A DNA stretch of 13,908 nt. Source: Oscillospiraceae bacterium. GTDB taxonomy: Bacteria > Bacillota_A > Clostridia > Oscillospirales > Ruminococcaceae. The stretch spans positions 1-13,908 of the forward strand of contig JAGDDO010000350.1 of NCBI GenBank assembly GCA_017848205.1, written 5' to 3'. Under the pieces are notes generated by a model. The model had not been told where the DNA came from. It did no database searches and was given only the letters and a program-made list of their open reading frames with translations. The position numbers were made by a program, and so were the translations under genes. Below, piece after piece: positions 7,273 through 13,785 of the stretch (position 1 is the first letter of the stretch; each line of letters opens with the position of its first letter).

Positions 7273-7518
7273 ATGCGACTCGACAAATACCTGAAAGTAA
7301 CACGTCTCATAAAACGCCGTACAGTGGCCAATGAGGCCTGTGACGCCGGCAAGGTGATGGTAAACGACAAGATAGCCAGAGCCTCCTACGACGTCAAGGT
7401 AGGCGACGTGATAACCATCACACTTGGTCAGAAACCGTTAAGCGTGAAAGTAACCAATGTTACCGAGCACGTTACCAAGGACAGCGCTGCCGACAACTAC
7501 ACGGTCATCAGTCAGTAA
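7273..7518 (+). CDS. rqcP: S4-domain ribosome quality-control factor RqcP/YabO
   Basis: This small RNA-binding protein (81 residues) belongs to the YabO/Hsp15 group; in Bacillus it works with RqcH on stalled 50S subunits during C-terminal alanine tailing. MRLDKYLKVTRLIKRRTVAN opens the S4 fold and ACDAGKVMVNDKIARASYDV is its RNA-binding core, with KVGDVITI closing it. The ATG at 7273 follows AGAGGA (7263-7268); the frame is open upstream but that stretch runs through the hup terminator and is not coding. The order mazG, hup, rqcP matches clostridial clusters, but the sporulation genes yabP and yabQ and divIC that often follow are missing, since a terminator and a convergent gene come next. 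No separate promoter is evident, so it depends on read-through or on a weak unseen promoter. Confidence 0.93.
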   Translation: MRLDKYLKVTRLIKRRTVANEACDAGKVMVNDKIARASYDVKVGDVITITLGQKPLSVKVTNVTEHVTKDSAADNYTVISQ

Positions 7519-7547
7519 GAACGGCTTATATACGTAACACAAAACAG

Positions 7548-7596
7548 AAAAGACGCGGACTTCAGTCAGAAACGACTGCGGTCTGCGTCTTTTTTT
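7548..7596. terminator. Bidirectional terminator between convergent genes
   Basis: AAAAGACGC (7548-7556) pairs with GCGTCTTTT (7585-7593), enclosing a further CAGTC/GACTG stem. Seven T residues follow on the + strand for rqcP, and the A-run at the left becomes a short T-run for the - strand gene ending at 7614. Confidence 0.88.
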
Positions 7597-7613
7597 ATTA
7601 TATCAGTCTGTTA

Positions 7614-9071
7614 TCAGAACGAACCCGAAAGTCCCATAGCGCCTCCGAAAAGTCCGCCTGAAAGGTATTTCTCATCTGCACCAAGGGAAGCAAGCAGGTC
7701 TGAGATGAATTTATCAAAATCTGCGGTATGAATGAATGTATCCATATCGGTGCATTCGCTTTCAGAAGGGAAACTTACCTGTGCCCCTTCGACGTAGTCA
7801 GTCTTTACGGAAGCTCTGAACTTTCCTGCCCCGGCTAATTCAGATGATACGATCTGAGCGCCGTCCTCCGCTTCAAAAAGGAGCTCAAGTCTTCCTATAC
7901 TTCCGTTTGTGAGCTCGTACATGTCACATGAGACCTTGCCTGAAAGGTATTTGTCCTCAATAACGACAAGATCTTCAAAGCTCACTGTTACCGGCTCATC
8001 ACCGCCGTCATCATTACCGAAAACGACTTTGCCCGAATATCTGCCGCCGTTCTCTCTGCCTGTAACTGCTGCTGACGCTCCTTCTGACTCAAGTTCGAAC
8101 GCAAAACGTTTTTCAAATCCGGCAGTCATAACTGAAAACGGATGATCTTCCTGTTTCCACTCAACGCCCCTTATATCGCCGTTAGGGTCAACATAGGTAC
8201 AGAGGGTGGCATCGCCTTTAACGTCCCCTGCAGAGTCCCTGAGCCCTTCGAGCATCTCTGAATATGATCCTTCATCCATACCGGATGCCTTTTTCGCAGC
8301 ATCACTGTTCTCAAGCGCATCTGCAAGCTTTCCGTAAAACTCCTTTATGTCTTCTTCCTCAATAACGGAAGTGATCCTGCTGTAACTGTACGCCACGCTT
8401 CTGACATTACCGTTCACTTTCTTCTCGAGAGATGTTTCCGCGTCACCGGCAAATTCCACAATAAGATCACCGTAAAGTCTGACTATCTCAGAAATATCAT
8501 CCGCATCAAGGGAAGCAGATGCCAGAGCAGCTGTATTCGCGGCCTTGCTCTCAATATCGTATTCAACATACCCGTCAGTCAGTTTGCCGATCTTAAAAAA
8601 TCCCTTTTCCTCTCCGACAGCCAGATCAAGGTCAAGCACTTTTCTTCCGTCGGCTTCAATGTTAAAAACAGACTGGGTGCATCCGTCCGCAGCGGTTACA
8701 TGACCGTTTGCCGTGAGCTTTCTGCAGAAGCCGTCACCGTAAATGTCCTTTAATGAAAAAGCGGTATTGTCGGGAAGTTCGATCTCAAAAGTCACGTCAG
8801 ATGTATTTGCCTCTGACGCTTCCGCACGTTTTGTGAGCTGATCATCAAGCCTGTCGAACGTGTGCTGATATACATAGGCACAGTAATCGTCCGGCTTCAT
8901 GACCGCCATTCTTATAGCGTTCCTGACGGCAGGCACAGTCGCACAGGCTATTCCCGCTCCACCGATAACGACCGCAGCAGCTGCTGCTATAACAGTACCC
9001 TTACCTGTTTTTTTCGCCGGTGCAGACACTACGTCGGCCTGCACTTCAGCACCAGTTTCATTTGTATTCAT
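7614..9071 (-). CDS. Unrecognised membrane-anchored extracytoplasmic protein, 485 aa
   Basis: I do not recognise this family. The ATG at 9069-9071 follows AAAGGAG with eight bases spacing. The N-terminus is short and soluble (residues 1-25), then one Ala/Gly/Val-rich hydrophobic helix (about 26-46) acts as signal anchor or uncleaved signal, leaving about 440 residues outside. The exported part opens with a MKPDDYCAYVYQ segment and then alternates short beta-like strands with Gly, Asp and Ser turns, which suggests a beta-rich fold. It is acidic and has few cysteines. The C-terminus is glycine-rich (SGGLFGGAMGLSGSF). There is no lipobox, dockerin, LPXTG motif or visible catalytic motif. It is a single-gene unit between its own promoter and a terminator. 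A cell-surface or signal-sensing role would be a guess. Confidence 0.88.
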   Translation of the reverse strand: MNTNETGAEVQADVVSAPAKKTGKGTVIAAAAAVVIGGAGIACATVPAVRNAIRMAVMKPDDYCAYVYQHTFDRLDDQLTKRAEASEANTSDVTFEIELPDNTAFSLKDIYGDGFCRKLTANGHVTAADGCTQSVFNIEADGRKVLDLDLAVGEEKGFFKIGKLTDGYVEYDIESKAANTAALASASLDADDISEIVRLYGDLIVEFAGDAETSLEKKVNGNVRSVAYSYSRITSVIEEEDIKEFYGKLADALENSDAAKKASGMDEGSYSEMLEGLRDSAGDVKGDATLCTYVDPNGDIRGVEWKQEDHPFSVMTAGFEKRFAFELESEGASAAVTGRENGGRYSGKVVFGNDDGGDEPVTVSFEDLVVIEDKYLSGKVSCDMYELTNGSIGRLELLFEAEDGAQIVSSELAGAGKFRASVKTDYVEGAQVSFPSESECTDMDTFIHTADFDKFISDLLASLGADEKYLSGGLFGGAMGLSGSF

Positions 9072-9119
9072 TTTTCTGTCTCCTTTCGGAAATTCTTTTG
9101 TATATGTATCTTTATTTGT

Positions 9120-9149
9120 ATGATAACATTAAAACTTATGTCCTGTCAA
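9120..9149 (-). promoter_or_regulatory. Promoter of the 485-aa membrane protein gene
   Basis: On the - strand a perfect TTGACA (9149-9144) and TATCAT (9125-9120) are 18 bases apart, about 50 bases before the start codon. Confidence 0.78.
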
Positions 9150-9191
9150 TGGCAGATCATGGTCTGAAACTACAAGATAAACAAAAATCCA

Positions 9192-9203
9192 GTGTTAAAA
9201 CAC
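9192..9203. promoter_or_regulatory. Short inverted repeat between divergent promoters
   Basis: GTGTT and AACAC flank two bases, and another AACAC lies at 9228-9232 next to the ireB -35 box. A regulator site is possible, but the repeat is short and AT-rich. Confidence 0.25.
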
Positions 9204-9232
9204 GTCAAAACGTAAATTTTTCAATATAACAC

Positions 9233-9261
9233 TTGTCTATTATCTCATTTTAGAGTATAAT
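9233..9261 (+). promoter_or_regulatory. Promoter of ireB
   Basis: TTGTCT (9233-9238) and TATAAT (9256-9261) are 17 bases apart, and the start codon lies 20 bases downstream, so the leader is very short. Confidence 0.8.
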
Positions 9262-9281
9262 GATTATAAGGAGATGATAAT

Positions 9282-9536
9282 ATGAATGGACAAAGTGATG
9301 CAACTATGAGGTTTTCTGTAAATGAAGACAAAGAAAGAGCCTTAAAGAACGACCTCACTATCATCTATGATGCACTCAAGGAAAAAGGTTATAATCCTGT
9401 AAACCAGATCGTTGGCTATATTCTTTCAGAAGATCCTACATACATTACAACTTATCAGAACGCCAGAAACATCATCAGACATATAGACCGTGATGAACTG
9501 CTTCAGATACTCGTAAGATCATACATTCAGCATTAA
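9282..9536 (+). CDS. ireB: IreB-family regulatory phosphoprotein (UPF0297, YrzL)
   Basis: The 84 residues match the IreB/UPF0297 family along their whole length: TMRFSVNED near the start, then IYDALKEKGYNPVNQIVGY, LSEDPTYIT, NARNIIRHIDRDELLQILVRSY. In Enterococcus, IreB is phosphorylated on N-terminal threonines by the PASTA kinase IreK and dampens cephalosporin resistance; T9 in ATMRF is the obvious equivalent candidate, which is an inference. AAGGAG (9268-9273) sets the start. In many Firmicutes this gene stands between alaS and ruvX (yrrK); here it is a single-gene unit with its own promoter and terminator, and neither neighbour is present. No kinase or phosphatase lies in the window. Confidence 0.96.
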   Translation: MNGQSDATMRFSVNEDKERALKNDLTIIYDALKEKGYNPVNQIVGYILSEDPTYITTYQNARNIIRHIDRDELLQILVRSYIQH

Positions 9537-9537
9537 C

Positions 9538-9571
9538 ATAAAACATGGTTTATACCATGTTTTATTTTTTT
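9538..9571 (+). terminator. Terminator of ireB
   Basis: Perfect 12-bp arms ATAAAACATGGT (9538-9549) and ACCATGTTTTAT (9554-9565) with a 4-base loop, followed by a T-run to 9571. It starts right after the ireB stop codon. Confidence 0.9.
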
Positions 9572-9577
9572 AAGAAC

Positions 9578-9619
9578 AATGCCGTTCCGCATGAGCACTC
9601 TCATACGGAACGGCATTTT
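9578..9619. terminator. Second, very stable hairpin behind ireB
   Basis: Perfect 12-bp arms AATGCCGTTCCG (9578-9589) and CGGAACGGCATT (9606-9617) enclose a 5-bp ATGAG/CTCAT stem with a CACT loop after one mismatch. TTTTCTTTTG follows on the + strand, so it may back up the ireB terminator; on the - strand the tail is TTGTTCTT and may stop transcripts from the GH130 gene. The rest of the gap, 9620-9704, holds only a small GCGGG/CCCGC hairpin (9658-9671) and no gene. Confidence 0.7.
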
Positions 9620-9704
9620 CTTTTGTGTAATAAAAATTGTATGCAAAATGAAAGTCCGCGGGATACCCCGCATTCTCTGATCTGAAAAGCTGATAAAAAC
9701 TTCC

Positions 9705-10706
9705 CTATTCTGCCACCGGAGCACCGGAATCGTTTTTAAGGAAGTCTATGACGTCGTCAGTGGTCGTGAAGCAGAGAGCCGTACATGTGTCGGCACATCC
9801 GTAGTAGATGGCTATACGGCCTGTGGCTGCGTCTACGATGTTAGCACACGGGAAAGTAACATTAGGCACGTCGCCGACGCACTCATAAAGCTTCTGAGGA
9901 CTTATAAGATACTGACGCGGACGCTTTATTACCTTCCACGGCTCATCCCTGTCAAGAAGGGCTGCTGAAAAGCTGTAGACAAATCCGTTGCACGAGGTAA
10001 GCACGCCGTGGTAGAACATGAGCCAGCCCTCCGACGTCTCCACAGGCACCGGACCTGCACCGATCTTGGTACTCTGCCATCCTCTCACAGGCGCCATAAC
10101 GTGTCTGTGACGACCCCAGAAGGTCATGTCAGGACTTTCGCTGTAGAATATGTCGCCGAAAGGAGTGTGACCGGAATCGGACGGGCGTGAAAGCATTGCG
10201 TAGTTTCCGTTTATTTTTCTCGGAAAGAGAACTCCGTTCCTGTTAAAGGGAAGAAATGCATTTTCCATCTGGTGAAATGTCTTAAAGTCCTTAGTCCATG
10301 CGATGCCGATAGTCGGCTTGAATTTATAGCCGTTGCACCAGGTAAGATAGAAACGGTCTTCAATGAAAACAACTCTCGGATCGTAACCGTAGCAGAACTC
10401 AGCAATTTCCTCGTCACCGCATTCAAACTGTATTCTCTCATTTTCTATATTCCAGTGTATGCCGTCCTCTGAAAATCCGGCATGGAGCTCCATATCCCTT
10501 GCCTTGTTATCCACACGGAACACACCGGCAAATCCGCCTTCAAAGGGCACAGCCGCACTGTTGAACACGCTGTTGGAACACGGGATAATATCCCTTTCAA
10601 TTATCGGATTGGCATCAAACCTCCAGACAGTATCACTGCATCCTGCCGGTCTGTCCTGCCACGGTATGTTCTTTACTTCCTTTTCGCCGAATATCTGATA
10701 CTTCAT
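9705..10706 (-). CDS. GH130 glycoside phosphorylase, probably acting on beta-1,4-mannooligosaccharides
   Basis: GH130 enzymes split beta-mannosides with inorganic phosphate, releasing alpha-mannose 1-phosphate. The 333 residues carry family landmarks: RFDANPII (29-36), [20 protein letters not shown] (45-64), D109 in [20 protein letters not shown] as the likely catalytic acid, [13 protein letters not shown], and GWLMFYHGV. Length and pattern fit the mannooligosaccharide phosphorylase group (like Ruminococcus albus RaMP2) better than the longer mannosylglucose phosphorylases; this subgrouping is inferred. There is no signal peptide, so it acts in the cytoplasm. AAAGGCGG lies eight bases before the ATG. 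It follows the GH26 mannanase gene by 93 bases on the same strand, which fits a two-step mannan pathway saving one ATP equivalent per bond. Confidence 0.93.
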   Translation of the reverse strand: MKYQIFGEKEVKNIPWQDRPAGCSDTVWRFDANPIIERDIIPCSNSVFNSAAVPFEGGFAGVFRVDNKARDMELHAGFSEDGIHWNIENERIQFECGDEEIAEFCYGYDPRVVFIEDRFYLTWCNGYKFKPTIGIAWTKDFKTFHQMENAFLPFNRNGVLFPRKINGNYAMLSRPSDSGHTPFGDIFYSESPDMTFWGRHRHVMAPVRGWQSTKIGAGPVPVETSEGWLMFYHGVLTSCNGFVYSFSAALLDRDEPWKVIKRPRQYLISPQKLYECVGDVPNVTFPCANIVDAATGRIAIYYGCADTCTALCFTTTDDVIDFLKNDSGAPVAE

Positions 10707-10734
10707 TCCCCGATCCGCCTTTCATAGCCCTCAG

Positions 10735-10764
10735 TTTCCGGGGAAACACTGCCGAGACCGGAAA
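10735..10764 (-). other. Intercistronic inverted repeat between mannanase and phosphorylase genes
   Basis: TTTCCGG (10735-10741) and CCGGAAA (10758-10764) form a 7-bp stem with a 16-base loop in the 93-base gap. No T-run follows on the - strand. It may separate the expression levels of the two genes. Confidence 0.4.
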
Positions 10765-10799
10765 TTCACAGGTCTTTGCTCCGGTATTCCTGCAGAAGA

Positions 10800-12692
10800 T
10801 CACTCCCAGTCGTCATCGTAGTACCCGTCGTCATCATCATCGTCTTCGTAGTACTCGTCTTCGTCTTCATCGTAATCTTCGTCATCTTCATCCTCTTCCT
10901 CAGGCGCCGTCGTCACGGTCTCTGTCACTGTGGAAGAAGCCGCCGGAGTCGTTGTCGCAGGCGCTGTCGATACAGGAGGTTCCTCTTTGAAAACTGATTT
11001 GTTTTTGTATTTGTCAAGGGTGATCGTCCTGTTGGAATTGTACATCCTGATAAGATCTTCACGTGTATTGTACTTTTCCGACAGATCACCGTTTTTGTCA
11101 AGAATATAGTCACCGTACCAGAGACCGAAGAATGACCATACCGCACGGTCACGGAAGGTAAGCTCCATGTCAGGCAGAGTGCCGCATTCGCTGAGCGCAA
11201 TGAGCTTCTGACCGCCTGTGAGGGAATAGATCCACTGATACTGCTTGTAGTAGCTGGTGTTGTCTGTGTTGTCGCTGTAAAGATCGACAGATGCTATGTC
11301 AAAGGCTGCATTTCCCACGAAATAATCCGTACCCTGAGCGCTCCATATCCAGATAAGGTTATTAAGCTTGTGATATTCCGTCTGCCTCTTGTAAAGCAGA
11401 TTCCAGAGCCACTTGTACGAATCTGCGCCGGAACTTCCCCACCAGAACCAGTCACCGCTGGCCTCGTGAAGCGGTCTCCAGAGCACGGGAACATGCTTTT
11501 CCTTAAGACGGGCAAGCTGTGCCGATACATTGTCTATGTCATGGATCAGAAGGACTGTCTCGGCTGTGAGAGTACCCTCCTGATAGAGTTCGTCGATCTT
11601 CTGAGGTGAAAGCATTGCCACGTCCATGTCAGTCACCGCATTTGTAAGGTCAAAGTCTGTCTTTTCCGAATAGAATTCGTTCTCGTAAAGAGGAGCCTTC
11701 CAGTGCCAGATGTATCCGACGATACCGCCTTTTTCAGCCCATTTCAGAGCAGCAGATACATCATCTTCCTCAGCAGGTACCGGCTCTGCGGCGTTTACGG
11801 AGTACTGACTCATATCGCCGAAACGGATAGCAGGATAATTCAGAGTGTTTTCATAGATCTTCTCAAGCTCTATATTGCGCCAGTCAGATACGTACTGGCC
11901 TGTGATTATCCTTTTTCCGAAATTGTCCGTCATATACTTCATAAGTTCCTTTGCTTCAGCAGATGCATTGGAATTGACAAGCGACGGAGAGATATCGGTC
12001 CTTGATGAGTAAATGGACTGGTTGTTTCTTATACAGAGATAGTCAAGGTCTATGCCGCCCTCGATCTCATGAACAGTGAGTGTGGTTTCGCCCGGTTCAA
12101 AGAAAACGCCGTAGTAGGTCTTGATAACAAACCTTCCCACTGTTTCCTCCGTGCATTCAAACTCAAACAGCTGCTCGCCGTTTAAGCAGACCTCGTTTCT
12201 CACCACTTCGTCAGATGCAAAGCATATGGAAATGTCGTAGTGCTGGGCTGTCGGAATACTGAACCTGAAGAAAAGCGAGTTTCCCTCGTCAACATTGAAG
12301 TCGGTAAGATAGCCGTCTCCGGAATAACCCGGTCTGTAGTCAGCCTCGGTAAGGCACCAGTTTCCTTCAGTATCTTCAGCCTCGATAAGCTGTTCGAAAG
12401 CAGTCTGATTAATGGTCTCGGCGTTGAGAACGTATTCCGATACCGTTTCTCTCGGTTCTTCAGTTGCTGAGGTTTCAGCCGGTTCAGTAACAATGTTGTC
12501 AGAGCCGCTGTCCTCGTCAACAGTTTTCCTGTTAACGGAATTCTGCAGAACATTAAGTATGCAGACAGCTGCAACAATGAACGCCGCGAACATTGACACA
12601 AGCAGCACTGCCAGCTTTCCGGAAACCTTTTTCTCGGCTGTTACGCTTGCGAAAATCGTTTTTATGTTTTTATCTGTCACTTTTCTGCTCAA
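10800..12692 (-). CDS. Membrane-anchored GH26 beta-1,4-mannanase with CBM35-like domain
   Basis: This 630-residue enzyme hydrolyses beta-1,4-mannan outside the cell. Residues 1-26 are a basic cytoplasmic tail, 27-49 a membrane helix, and 50-95 an acidic Ser/Thr linker. Residues 96-224 resemble a CBM35 carbohydrate-binding module (LIEAED, GYSGDGYL, IDLDYLCIRNN). Residues about 245-560 are the GH26 barrel: RIITGQY, the proton donor E410 in WRPLHEASGDWFWWG, and the nucleophile E502 in LSECGTLPD. A Thr/Ala/Pro linker (573-597) leads to a tail (598-630) made almost only of Asp, Glu, Tyr and Gly. There is no dockerin, LPXTG or CBM37, so it does not appear cellulosomal or sortase-attached. The start is TTG: AGAGG lies about seven bases upstream, whereas the nearby ATG (12697-12695) is out of frame and stops after two codons. 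Confidence 0.94.
   Translation of the reverse strand: MSRKVTDKNIKTIFASVTAEKKVSGKLAVLLVSMFAAFIVAAVCILNVLQNSVNRKTVDEDSGSDNIVTEPAETSATEEPRETVSEYVLNAETINQTAFEQLIEAEDTEGNWCLTEADYRPGYSGDGYLTDFNVDEGNSLFFRFSIPTAQHYDISICFASDEVVRNEVCLNGEQLFEFECTEETVGRFVIKTYYGVFFEPGETTLTVHEIEGGIDLDYLCIRNNQSIYSSRTDISPSLVNSNASAEAKELMKYMTDNFGKRIITGQYVSDWRNIELEKIYENTLNYPAIRFGDMSQYSVNAAEPVPAEEDDVSAALKWAEKGGIVGYIWHWKAPLYENEFYSEKTDFDLTNAVTDMDVAMLSPQKIDELYQEGTLTAETVLLIHDIDNVSAQLARLKEKHVPVLWRPLHEASGDWFWWGSSGADSYKWLWNLLYKRQTEYHKLNNLIWIWSAQGTDYFVGNAAFDIASVDLYSDNTDNTSYYKQYQWIYSLTGGQKLIALSECGTLPDMELTFRDRAVWSFFGLWYGDYILDKNGDLSEKYNTREDLIRMYNSNRTITLDKYKNKSVFKEEPPVSTAPATTTPAASSTVTETVTTAPEEEDEDDEDYDEDEDEYYEDDDDDDGYYDDDWE
10803..10901 (-). 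repeat. Low-complexity acidic tail coding sequence
   Basis: About 33 codons of GAC/GAA/GAT/TAC type give a trinucleotide-like pattern and encode the Asp/Glu/Tyr tail of the mannanase. The + strand complement reads as a false hydrophobic frame. Confidence 0.8.
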
Positions 12693-12716
12693 AACATACC
12701 TCTTCCTTCTTAATTA

Positions 12717-12746
12717 ATTGTACCATAGATTCAATTTACATGTCAA
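12717..12746 (-). promoter_or_regulatory. Promoter of the mannan operon
   Basis: On the - strand TTGACA (12746-12741) and TACAAT (12722-12717) are 18 bases apart. The start codon lies about 25 bases downstream. AT-rich inverted segments such as CTTAATTTTTAAG lie just upstream near 12768-12780. Confidence 0.75.
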
Positions 12747-12807
12747 TATAATTTAATGTAATTTCCTTAATTTTTAAGAATTAATTTAAGTGATTTAAGA
12801 AGATAAT

Positions 12808-12819
12808 TTCTGATCAGAA
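12808..12819. promoter_or_regulatory. Palindrome in the divergent regulatory region
   Basis: TTCTGATCAGAA is a perfect 12-bp palindrome midway between the mannan promoter and the ttcA-like promoter. It could be an operator for a sugar-responsive regulator; no such regulator gene is in the window. Confidence 0.35.
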
Positions 12820-12873
12820 TGTCCGAACATATATCTTACTTAAATGCACACATCTTATAGTATATTATTTTTC

Positions 12874-12891
12874 TGACTTTTTTGCAAGTCA
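12874..12891. promoter_or_regulatory. Inverted repeat next to the ttcA-like promoter
   Basis: TGACTT and AAGTCA flank six bases and end four bases before the -35 box at 12895. It may be a regulator site or a chance structure. Confidence 0.3.
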
Positions 12892-12894
12892 AAA

Positions 12895-12923
12895 TTGAAA
12901 TCGGTGTATTTTTACGCTATAAT
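12895..12923 (+). promoter_or_regulatory. Promoter of the ttcA-like gene
   Basis: TTGAAA (12895-12900) and TATAAT (12918-12923) are 17 bases apart, 28 bases before the start codon. Confidence 0.82.
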
Positions 12924-12951
12924 TATAGTAATAACAAGGAGGATAAGACAT

Positions 12952-13662
12952 ATGCAGAAAATGCTCGGTTACATGAGAAAAGCCATACAGGAATACGGCA
13001 TGCTGTCAGACGGCGACAGCGTCGCTGCAGGCATATCCGGAGGCAAGGACAGTCTTGTTATGCTTCTGGGTCTTCAGCTGCTCAGACGCTTCATAGGGAT
13101 CGACTACAGCGTTCACGCTCTTGCCATTGACCCTGTATTCGGCGGAAAGGAAACGGACTACACGGCCATACGGGCGCTCTGTGACGAATACGACATACCT
13201 TTCACCGTTGTTCCCACCCATATTGCCGAAGTCGTCTTTGACATACGAAAGGAACCGAATCCGTGCAGTCTCTGCTCCCGTATGAGGCGCGGCGCTCTTC
13301 TTGAAGCCACACGTGAACTCGGATGCAGCAAGCTCGCACTCGGCCACAACAGAGACGATGCTGTTGAGACCTTTTTCATGAATCTGTTCAACGAAGGCCG
13401 GATAGACTGCTTCTCGCCTGTCTCGTATATGTCTCATCACGACGTAACGGTAATAAGGCCTCTTGTAAAAGCTCCTGAGCGTGAAGTAGCCGGAACAGCC
13501 AGAAAACTTGGACTGCCGGTCTTAAAGTCCGCCTGTCCCGAGGATGGTCACACCAACCGCGAGGAAGTAAGGCAGTTCATACTCGAAAAAGAACGCGAAG
13601 ACCGCCGGTTTCAGGATAAAATAACCGGTGCCCTCAAACGTGCAGGAATAAGCAGATGGTGA
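12952..13662 (+). CDS. TtcA-family tRNA 2-thiocytidine synthesis ATPase
   Basis: The family adenylates a tRNA cytidine (C32 in E. coli) and replaces its oxygen with sulfur, using an iron-sulfur cluster. The 236-residue protein has the PP-loop SGGKDS (29-34), the CxxC pair C105/C108 in NPCSLCSRMRRG, GHNRDD (131-136) and a third cysteine C195 in SACPEDG, which is the cluster-binding set known from TtcA. It is shorter than E. coli TtcA, as is common in Firmicutes members. TilS and other PP-loop thiolases lack this cysteine set, so they are less likely; the exact tRNA position in this organism is not shown. AAGGAGG (12936-12942) sets the start nine bases downstream; the frame upstream overlaps the promoter and is not used. 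It forms a single-gene unit, divergent from the mannan genes. Confidence 0.9.
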   Translation: MQKMLGYMRKAIQEYGMLSDGDSVAAGISGGKDSLVMLLGLQLLRRFIGIDYSVHALAIDPVFGGKETDYTAIRALCDEYDIPFTVVPTHIAEVVFDIRKEPNPCSLCSRMRRGALLEATRELGCSKLALGHNRDDAVETFFMNLFNEGRIDCFSPVSYMSHHDVTVIRPLVKAPEREVAGTARKLGLPVLKSACPEDGHTNREEVRQFILEKEREDRRFQDKITGALKRAGISRW

Positions 13663-13688
13663 GCACATACAGATGATCCTGACAAACG

Positions 13689-13726
13689 AAAACGGAAGAA
13701 AAGCACATGGCTCTTCTTCCGTTTTT
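13689..13726 (+). terminator. Terminator of the ttcA-like gene
   Basis: Perfect 12-bp arms AAAACGGAAGAA (13689-13700) and TTCTTCCGTTTT (13714-13725), with a small inner AGC/GCT stem and a T-run interrupted by one G. It would also work in part on the - strand. Confidence 0.9.
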
Positions 13727-13743
13727 GTTTTATCTTATATTCG

Positions 13744-13785
13744 TTCGACCGGCAGTTTCATATTTCAGCATGAAGCCGGTGCGAA
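13744..13785. other. Large bulged hairpin near the right edge
   Basis: TTCG plus ACCGGC (13744-13753) and TTCAT (13757-13761) pair with ATGAA plus GCCGGT (13770-13780) and CGAA (13782-13785), giving about 15 pairs with small bulges and an 8-base loop. No T-run follows on either strand. The remaining bases to 13908 contain no gene I can support. Confidence 0.45.

Noticed and set aside
7909..8145. Open + strand frames inside the 485-aa gene
   Set aside because: They have no ribosome site and lie antisense to a gene with a promoter, start site and consistent codon use.
9658..9671. GCGGG/CCCGC hairpin as GH130 terminator
   Set aside because: The stem is only 5 bp and the following - strand sequence is only loosely T-rich, so I did not call it a terminator.
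10776..10997. + strand frame that looks like a membrane protein
   Set aside because: Its Val/Ile/Phe run is simply the antisense reading of the acidic GAC/GAA codons of the mannanase tail.
5976..12918. TTTTTACGCT shared by the mazG and ttcA-like promoter regions (5976-5985 and 12909-12918)
   Set aside because: Its position relative to the -10 boxes differs, and a shared 10-mer is expected by chance many times in a window this long.
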